Assembly (NCBI GenBank): GCA_014904985.1
Contig: MU129200.1
Span: 43,449-54,839 of the forward strand
Direction: 5' to 3'
Source of the DNA: Hydnum rufescens UP504
Lineage: Eukaryota; Basidiomycota; Agaricomycetes; Cantharellales; Hydnaceae
DNA: 11,391 nt
The notes under the pieces are model-generated. The model was given only the letters and a program-made list of their open reading frames with translations. It did no database searches and had not been told where the DNA came from. The translations under genes and the position numbers were made by a program. Positions 1 to 6,018 of the stretch are shown here, in pieces. Position 1 is the first letter of the stretch; every line of letters begins with the position of its first letter.

Positions 1-1
1 T

Positions 2-222
2 GAATCTCTGTTCCGATTCTACTCTACTAAGCCACCTGAAGCAAGCACAAGATGGTGCCACACACCTGCCACAGCAGGTGGTGTGGCACTATTTAGGTAA
101 GTTTTGTATTCCAATTCCCTTCCTTCTCTTTTTTTTTTTTTTTTTATAGGAAGGGCGAATTGTGGGTAGTTACGTATACTTTTAAGCCAATTTCAGTTTC
201 TGGCATTGTCGCGAAGTCTTGA
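2..222 (+). CDS. Possible 3' end of a spliced gene, function unknown (partial)
   Basis: A good fungal intron is visible at 97-149: donor GTAAGT, a pyrimidine and T17 tract, acceptor TATAG, 53 nt long. Joining the flanks in the frame that starts at base 2 gives an open reading frame ending at TGA 220-222, so the window would hold only the last two exons. The second exon would encode about 24 residues, including the string GELWVVTYTFKP. A second frame (from base 3) is also open in the first exon but stops at 167-169, so the choice of frame is uncertain. I recognise no domain. The first exon contains the hairpin at 55-89. The intron signals are good; the coding call is weak. Confidence 0.3.
55..89. 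repeat. Imperfect hairpin (15/16-bp arms)
   Basis: GTGCCACACACCTGC at 55-69 pairs with GCAGGTGGTGTGGCAC at 74-89. There is one extra G in the right arm and a 4-nt spacer (CACA). It lies in the possible exon just before the intron donor at 97. It could be a chance coding palindrome, a small foldback element, or an element end. Confidence 0.6.
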
Positions 223-487
223 CATGAAAGAGAAATCCCATCGGCAGTTGTATTCGAATCACTGCTTGAGTTTTCGATATCATCTAGGTTCCTGTTTGTT
301 TAGTGAACATCCTTAATGATCGTGGTTTTTACATACTGGTTGAACTCATGGCTTTTCGAGGTTGTAGTGGGAGTTTAGAATTTTGTGGATGAGGCGTTAG
401 GTCCGCGTTTTTGATGGCTTTTATGTTTGATTTTATACACGTGATTAGATTTGTAATTTTATGCCTTCCTTTTATGGTGTTTTTCAT

Positions 488-958
488 TTATCCGAGTGTT
501 TTCATGAAAAAATTTGAATTTTTATGGAGGTGATTCAACGATAATGATGTGGATTTATATGGGAGGAGGTGAACGAAAGTAGGAAGGTTGACTGCGTCTC
601 TATCAACATTTCCAAACACGATGAGCCTTATCTGCACCTTCACATGAAAATCGTCGCCTTCAGAGTGGTCTCGAATTATGCAGTATGACTTGATGTGGGC
701 AAGCATATATGTTTGGACTGCATTTGTTGTGCTGGGGCAAAAGTAACCCATTCGTCCGATATTGATTTTGAGAATTGGATCGTCGCGGTCTCTGACATGT
801 TGTGTGAATTATACAAAGTGCGGTCTATCTCGTCTGGGATTTGTATGTCATCAAGATTGGGTGTAGGTTCGGTATGGATTTCCGGGAAGCCGTTGGTGAG
901 GATATTGGTAGGCATAATGGACGACGTTCTACCCTTTTTTAAGTAAGCATTGTATGAG
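488..958 (-). pseudogene. Decayed minus-strand coding stretch, function unknown
   Basis: Two minus-strand frames abut. One is open from about 958 to 676 and includes ATG at 913-915. The next, one base out of phase, runs from about 700 to a stop at 488. Joined near 695-700 by one missing base, they give about 150 residues of ordinary mixed composition (pieces such as EIHTEPTPNLDD and SEGDDFHVKVQIRLIVFGN). I recognise no domain. The opposite strand also has an open frame (689-946) that could splice through an intron at 942-998, donor GTAAGC and acceptor TTTTTCAG, to a short last exon. The minus reading is preferred because its composition looks more like a soluble protein and continues across the frame change. 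Strand choice is uncertain. Confidence 0.35.
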
Positions 959-1346
959 CTTTAGAATTTTTTTTTTTTGTTAACATACGTTTTTCAGAGT
1001 CATGGAGACGGAATAAAGGGGGGAGAATTTGTGTTAGAGGTGCTTTTTATAGGTGGCTTGAGAAGGTCTGGATTCAACAGGGTCTTTTAGATTTTCAGGG
1101 TGTTTGATTCGGGTTTGGATTCAGCATATTTCTAATTGTTTGTCAGTTAATTCTTGGTGCTTTTTACGGGCTTGGTTCAGGCTATATGGGCCATAACTTG
1201 TTGACTTTTTTACTTTGACTTTGGTCTTTGGTTGATATTTTTTTTTTTTTTTTTTTTTTTGGCTAAGTCCAAAAGACCTTAGGCGAAATCAAACACATTT
1301 TTAAAGGGGAGGAATAGAAGATTTTAGATTTTACTAGCAGCAGTTT
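959..1346. other. Non-coding AT-rich segment with poly-T tracts
   Basis: No convincing ORF in any frame. It holds a T12 tract (967-978) and a T23 tract (1238-1260). It also holds a possible short inverted-repeat element at about 1098-1300 (separate entry). The T-tracts could be intron pyrimidine tracts or minus-strand poly(A) tails of retroposed sequence, but no retroelement protein is visible beside them. Confidence 0.5.
1098..1300. mobile_element. Possible MITE (non-autonomous inverted-repeat element)
   Basis: GTGTTTGATTCGGG near 1101 recurs inverted near the right end: the complement of about 1285-1297 reads GTGTTTGATTTCG. Both ends are followed inward by TTTGGA or TTTTGGA and then TCAGC or TTAGCC. 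The match is interrupted, and I cannot see a clean target duplication. The inner part holds the T23 tract and no ORF. Other copies elsewhere in the genome would be needed to prove mobility. Confidence 0.25.
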
Positions 1347-1519
1347 TCAGGCGAGCTCATATAATAAACAGAGACTTAGAGAAAATAAAGGTTTTCCTTT
1401 GGCCAACAGGTGACATATTTGGTACATTGGAACTTGAGTACATAAGGGGAGTGGGACATCGGGATGAAGCACAGGATGTATTTGAAGAAAAGAGAAGTAG
1501 GAATCCTTGGTGAAAGACA

Positions 1520-1876
1520 CGCGAGATACGAGGCGTGAGGGTATGAGACGCAAGATACGAGGCACGAGATAGCGAGGCGCGAGAGTACGAGGCACGAGAT
1601 ACGAGGTGCAAGAGTACGAGGTGCGAGAGTACGAGGTGCAAGAGTACGAGGTGCGAGATACGAGGCACGAGAGTATGAGGTGCGAGAGTATGAGGTGCGA
1701 GATACGAGGCACGAGGGTGCGAGATATGGGATGCGAGGATACGATGGGCGAGGGTACGAGATATGGGATGTGAGGAGTGAGGGTACAAGATATGGGATGC
1801 GAGGAGCGAGGGTACAAGGTATGGGATGCGAGGAGCAAGGGTACGAGGCGCGAGGGTGCGAGATATGGGATGCGAG
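1520..1876. repeat. Two-part minisatellite (15-bp and about 29-bp units)
   Basis: From about 1521 to 1722 the sequence is a degenerate tandem repeat of a 15-bp unit of the type GTACGAGGTGCGAGA. From about 1723 to 1876 it changes to longer units built around ATATGGGATGCGAGGAG. The ATATGGGATG landmark starts near 1723, 1761, 1790, 1819 (one base changed) and 1863. The strand is purine-rich and poor in C. The long minus-strand ORFs here, rich in Ser, His, Pro, Leu and Tyr, are products of the repeat, because all three minus frames stay open, and are not annotated as genes. Confidence 0.9.
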
Positions 1877-1914
1877 TTTAGTTGACGTTGGTGCTTTTTG
1901 AGTATGACATTGGG

Positions 1915-2313
1915 CTACCACCCATTTGAATCGACATCAGAGTCTTCAGTAGCTGGGTTGGATGGGAGGTCTGCGAGCTCATAGGGGGGCAGCCGGGTTT
2001 TTCTTGAATTCGGCCCATTCATCATCTCAGAGTCATATTGTATATCGTGAATGTGTCTAGTATAGTAAAGGACTGCTCGATCATCAGGTACGATTGTTAG
2101 AAAGGACTCGTTCATTTCACGGAGAGATGATGCGAGCTGGGATATCGCGGGAGCGATACGACGATGGAGAGCGAAGGCTGAGGATGGCGTATCTAGCTGA
2201 TGGTGTTGTCGTATGATATCAGCTGCCTGGATAAATATGCGGGATAGTCTGTCAGTCTGCGATACATGATGATATGCCGAGGGATAGAGAAGCAGGCTGG
2301 TCAGACAGTCTTA
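1915..2313 (-). CDS. Open coding stretch, function unknown (possible last exon)
   Basis: A minus-strand frame stays open for about 132 codons, from just below a TAA near 2314 down to the stop at 1915. The first ATG is at 2113-2115, giving 66 residues, but the open frame upstream of it has the same protein-like composition, so the real coding part is probably longer and may begin at an exon acceptor near 2314 (CCTAAG followed by ACTGTC). The translation is mixed and hydrophilic: a leucine-rich start, an Arg/Ile/Ala/Gln stretch, then an acidic tail ending in EDSDVDSNGW. I recognise no domain. It ends 39 bases from the minisatellite. It could be a host exon or part of another transposon. Confidence 0.4.
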
Positions 2314-2546
2314 GGGGCCTTAAAAGGTATGTCATTTTGATATCTGTATAGTGCCTGATAGGCTTGTATTATGTTTGATATCAAAAAGTGATCAAAAGAG
2401 TATTTGATAGCAAAAGAGTTCAGGTTTGAGCTCAATTTGAGATCAATTTGAGATCAACTTTGGAACTTGTAGAATTCTGCAATGCTTTACTGTAGTGCAG
2501 ACAAGACATTTTATTATGCAAAGCATTTACATGGTTAAAGGAAATA
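2314..2546. other. AT-rich 3' flank of the KDZ element with short direct repeats
   Basis: No ORF is supported. The segment holds short direct repeats: TTTGAGATCAA twice in a row around 2434-2460, and GATATCAAAAAG / GATCAAAAGAG / GATAGCAAAAGAG around 2377-2420. It lies just beyond the stop of the KDZ tail at 2547, so it is probably the element's 3' untranslated and subterminal region. I could not find the KDZ terminal inverted repeat or its target duplication. Confidence 0.4.
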
Positions 2547-2740
2547 TTATTCTGAATCCAAATATAGTTCTATAATTGCTTGGTCCACTGTGGCTATCAA
2601 ACCAGCTTCCTCCAGCTCAAAGAACTCCTCCAGCTCACCACCCTCCGAGTCATCATCTGAACTTGCATCAAAATCATCAGGATTCCTTCTACTTTGAGAA
2701 TTACGGTCCAGGCATGGCAGGGTTGTAGTGGCAACTAAAG
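2547..2740 (-). pseudogene. C-terminal tail of the KDZ transposase, cut off by the hAT insertion
   Basis: Minus-strand frame of 63 codons ending at TAA 2547-2549. Its first codon is completed by the T complementary to base 6000 once the hAT element and one 8-bp duplication are removed, and it is then in the same frame as the KDZ body that stops at 6019. The peptide is acidic, with a DDFDASSDDDSEGG run followed by an ELEEFFELEEAG helix-like stretch. KDZ proteins often end in an acidic tail, so this agrees with the family. Between the body and this tail the TGA at 6019-6021 interrupts the frame. It may be a nonsense mutation or, less likely, the natural stop. Confidence 0.7.
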
Positions 2741-2748
2741 ATTCTTGT
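2741..2748. repeat. Left target-site duplication of the hAT element
   Basis: ATTCTTGT, identical to 6000-6007. Eight bases is the duplication length made by hAT transposases. It abuts the left terminal inverted repeat. Confidence 0.95.
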
Positions 2749-2766
2749 TAGTGCTCCTCACAGATC
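2749..2766 (+). repeat. hAT left terminal inverted repeat
   Basis: TAGTGCTCCTCACAGATC; differs from the complement of the right end at position 4 only (T against G). It begins right after the left target duplication. Confidence 0.9.
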
Positions 2767-2875
2767 AGATCGGATACGGATCGGATGGCATCCATTCGGA
2801 TTGGGTCCTCTCAAGGGGGCAATCCACATCTGCAGATCCAAATCCGTCGATCTGCAGATTCGATCCGCAGATTGC
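2762..2875. repeat. hAT left subterminal repeat cluster
   Basis: Repeated short motifs: GATCGGAT and GGATCGGATGG near the end, then ATCTGCAGATCC, GATCTGCAGATTCG and GATCCGCAGATTG further in. Several are palindromic or in both orientations. Subterminal repeats of this kind are transposase binding sites in hAT elements; that role is inferred here. Confidence 0.75.
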
Positions 2876-2929
2876 AATGTAAGACTGGTGCCGGACTAGC
2901 ATGTAAGGGGGAACACGCATTAAGACCTA

Positions 2930-5802
2930 TTATATTATGTTTTTTTTCTTCATCAACAGAATACTACGGAAGAGCATGAGCTTGCGTATAGTTTCAGCCT
3001 TAAGTGATGCGCGGCATAAGGAAATAACATCCCGCCCAACATTTAATGTATGCTCGACACTAACAGAGGAGCCTAGAGTGTGACATATTAGCCTATAATT
3101 ATCATAAATGACAGAAATACACACCTGGGATTGCGAGAAAATCTCGTGCCATCCGTGCAAGGTTTGGGAAGTGTGCTTGGTTGTGCTTCCACCACAATAG
3201 CGGGTTTTGCCCTTCTTCCACACGCTTCTCTTGGAGATATCGCTGGAGCTCTTCAGCTGGACTTTCCGACACTGAGGATGTGTTCGATAATGGCCCTAAG
3301 ACGGCAGCAGCAGTTTTGGCAAATACCGAGGTTCAACTGGGATTAAAAATCGGTGCCAAGCCTTGTGCAGTTCCTGAAGCTGGGGCCTCAGCATACTCGA
3401 GTTCCAGGAGGTTGATAAAGGCATCTTCACAGTCATGGATCCAGTCGTGTGTGTAGACATCAGCATTATGCTTGAATAGTGAGTCTTTAAACCTAGGATC
3501 TAGTACTAAAGGCCGTTCAACATGAAATTGAGGTTTAGAAGAGAAGCAATACATACTGGCGGCATGGTAATAGTATTCTGAGTCATATGTGGATTTATCA
3601 AAATACTTAAGTAGTTTGGCCTCGCAGGCCAGGAGCCCATTTTGTAGGCATGGGGAAGCAGCTGCTTGTGGGGACCGCTTCAGTCGACGTTATGTAAGCC
3701 AGTGCCATCGTGTACATGTAGAGGGAGGAACTAAGTGTGGGGTATTTCTCCCCCGACATAAATGCTGATACATCACGGAAAAAGCTTTCAAGATATTAGC
3801 ATCATAATTTCAAGTGCTCAATGGGACATACCTCCAGCCAATTGATCAAGGTGGAAACCAAAGCCCACTCATCGGGTGATAACTGATATGGTTGATACAG
3901 TGAGCGACTCCTACAGAGATCATCAACAGCCTATAGATAGTGGTCAAGCCTGTCAGAATATGTGCATATTTATGCTTGATATTAATCAAACAGAGAGCAG
4001 ACCTCTCGGAATTCAAATATGCGCTGCATCATGTAATACAAGCTGTTCCATCGCGTCACCACATCAAGAATGAGAACATTGATGTTCTGGGAAATATAAG
4101 GGGCATTCGGAGTTGCTTCTTGGACTTTGCGGGCCTCAACTTTCTGAGCAAATAGGGTGTATTCATTATTGCGTTGTGGTGAGGATCGAGTGAGCTTGAC
4201 AATCTGACGAATCTGGAAACTGCCATGATTATCTAAGTTATATGCAGACCATGAGCACTCGCCTTCTGCACCACCGAACTCATATCCACTTCCTCTGCTA
4301 ACACCTCCTCTTCTGTCTGTGAAAAATTGAGTGTCTCGGCTGCCTCCACATCAAACTTCTCTGAATCCCAGGCAGCAACATCTTCCTTCACATCAGAATC
4401 TCTGAGAGCGCCAAGTTCAAGAAGCATCGCCATAACTGCAAGATGAATGACATGTGCGAGGCATCGGATTGTGGATCGGTCTGGATCTAGCATGTCAAGC
4501 TCGGCACGGATGGTACGTTCTGAATTAAGCATTGATGTTAACTTGGTAATCAAAGTCTTATTGTTGGATGCATTATCGCCTATGAATGTCAAGAACTGTA
4601 TAGAAAGTCTCTGAGTATCTGCCATAATTGCATTGAAATAACCAACCTGAGGCAATATTTCTAGCTCATGCAATGTCTTATATACTGAGTTACCCATGTT
4701 ATCGCCAGTGTGTGCCCCTTTGAGCTCGCTGAAGTCCAGGAGCACCTCCCTGAGCTCCCAATCAGGTGTAATAAATGCGCCAGTTGTTGCTAAAAATGCA
4801 ATGCGATTACTAGAGGTCCATGCATCACATGCTATGGGTATCTTGCTCCCGCAACCCTAGCAATGTGTTCAAGTGGCTTTATGCGGAACCAGGCAGTGGA
4901 TATGCTTACTTTCAGGAGGTTTTTTTGTCACTCTCGTGCTTGGAGGAATCCTTCTTGCACCTTTCGGGCCATTTGGTCACCTTTAACAATTTTCTCCCCA
5001 ACAAAACCCTTCAAATACCCAAGGAGCTCACGAAACTCGTCATTCTCTACAGTTGTAAATGGCTGATTCGAAATCACAATCCACTTGATTAATTTCCCAT
5101 AGAATATATCCCAGTCAAAATTCTATTTTTAATGAAGAATTGTGAGTGTGTCATAGAAAGAAGCATGACCCTCACCTTCTGGAACATATCCTTCAATGAT
5201 CCAGGAGCTGGGGTTGGGGCATCAGGATTTAGGACCTTCTGATCTGCTGCCTTGGCTTCAGACCACTTCAAAGCATGCAGCTTCTCAAAGTGCCTAGTAA
5301 AATTAGTTGTTGTGCGACCCCCCTTTTTGTTCCAATTCCAAAGGCCTCCATTCCTATCACCTCTTGTGAGACACCAGGCACAGCGTAGCTCTGCTTCAAT
5401 TAGAGTACCTTCTTCGCTATGGATAGCCTTTTCAATGACCAAGAATGTGTAGTGGAGAACCGAGGCTTTCCTGAACTTGGAATGGTCAGCCGCGCAGTTT
5501 TCAATGGGTCGGCCTGGGAACATGAGTCGATGTGTGAATGAATTGGGTTTTGAGGCCTCGTGGCTAGGGTCATCTTGAGGGTCATCTTCGTTTATTTCTG
5601 GTGGGGGGGGCGGTGTGGGGGTCCCTTCAGTCTGGGACAGGGACTTGGAAAATGACAACGGCAGCACACTGTTGTTGAATTTGGTTTTCTTTGCTGGTGA
5701 GGAGTGGGGGTGGGATCCACCATGATGAGCCTTTTCTGTTGGATGAGATTTACGCTTCCCAGTTAAAATGAGATGCTCATCAGGTTTGTCTCTTTCACCC
5801 AT
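2930..5802 (-). pseudogene. hAT-family transposase with BED zinc finger, eight exons, lightly decayed
   Basis: Start ATG at 5802 has a strong CACCATGGG context and a TATA-like stretch about 35 bases upstream. Exons by splice signals and frame: 5802-5176, 5122-4910, 4856-4263, 4212-4003, 3930-3832, 3784-3557, 3505-3125, 3072-2930. All intron phases fit, except that exon 6 needs a frame correction. Exon 1 holds a Ser/Pro-rich, basic N-terminus and a BED finger (C141, C144, H171, H176). Exon 3 holds the RNase H-like core motifs CDAWTSSNR and GDNASNN, which carry the two catalytic Asp. Exon 4 has LDVVTRWNS; exons 6-7 join as HAAILDPRFK; exon 7 has WWKHNQAHFPNLARMARDFL; exon 8 has SSVSVEHTLNVGRDVIS, the C-terminal dimerisation motif with the expected Glu. 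Defects: TGA at 4928-4930, TGA at 3333-3335, a frame change in the T-run at 3779-3783, and another at about 3660-3720. Family and strand are certain; loss of function is likely unless the defects are sequencing errors. Confidence 0.92.
4213..4262 (-). other. Predicted GC-AG intron in the hAT transposase gene
   Basis: Between exons 3 and 4 the donor reads AAG|GCGAGT, the usual AAG|GTGAGT with T to C, and the acceptor is TTTCCAG. Length is 50 nt, phase 0. Removing it joins the core domain to IRQIVKLTRSSPQR, a typical hAT continuation. The frame would otherwise end at 4233. Confidence 0.7.
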
Positions 5803-5854
5803 GATGGTGACTTCGGGTGCAACATCACTACATAAACTATACAGTAGAGGTACT

Positions 5855-5990
5855 CAGGATCTGCGGATCCAGATGATCCGCGGATTTTTGTCGGATCCCC
5901 ATCCGAGGATGGAAGCCTACTTATTAGGGGATCTGGATCCAAGCCTATCCGAGGATCTGCGGATCCAATCCGCAGAGATCCGATCTGTGA
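5855..5990. repeat. hAT right subterminal repeat cluster
   Basis: Dense repeats of GGATCTGCGGATCC-type motifs: at about 5858, a variant at about 5874 (GATCCGCGGAT), GGGATCTGGATCC at about 5928, GAGGATCTGCGGATCC at about 5951, and ATCCGCAGAGATCCGATC near the end. They share the CTGCGGAT core with the left cluster. These are likely transposase binding sites and form the leader region upstream of the transposase ATG. Confidence 0.75.
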
Positions 5991-5999
5991 GGAGCCCTA
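5982..5999 (-). repeat. hAT right terminal inverted repeat
   Basis: Plus strand GATCTGTGAGGAGCCCTA; its complement matches the left end at 17 of 18 positions. It is followed directly by the right target duplication. Confidence 0.9.
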
Positions 6000-6007
6000 A
6001 TTCTTGT
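6000..6007. repeat. Right target-site duplication of the hAT element
   Basis: ATTCTTGT, identical to 2741-2748. It lies 11 bases from the TGA (6019-6021) that closes the KDZ body, so the insertion hit the KDZ 3' coding end. Confidence 0.95.
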
Positions 6008-6018
6008 TCCAATTGCAC

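Larger units (their letters stand above)
2749..5999 (-). mobile_element. hAT DNA transposon, near full length (3,251 bp)
   Basis: The element is bounded by 18-bp terminal inverted repeats (TAGTGCTCCTCACAGATC on the left; TAGGGCTCCTCACAGATC read inward on the right; one mismatch) and a perfect 8-bp duplication. Inside each end lie clusters of GATC/CTGCGGATC-type subterminal repeats. A single minus-strand transposase gene fills the middle. All parts expected of an autonomous hAT element are present, though the gene has a few disabling changes. It has inserted into the 3' end of an older KDZ transposase reading frame. The intact ends and duplication point to a fairly young insertion compared with its host. 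Confidence 0.93.

Noticed and set aside
129..1260. Poly-T tracts as poly(A) tails of retrotransposons on the minus strand
   Set aside because: The first tract lies in an intron polypyrimidine position, and no reverse transcriptase, endonuclease or target duplication is visible near any of them.
1347..1921. Three overlapping long minus-strand ORFs rich in Ser, His, Pro, Tyr and Leu
   Set aside because: All three frames are open only because the minisatellite lacks stop codons on that strand; the peptides are translated repeats.
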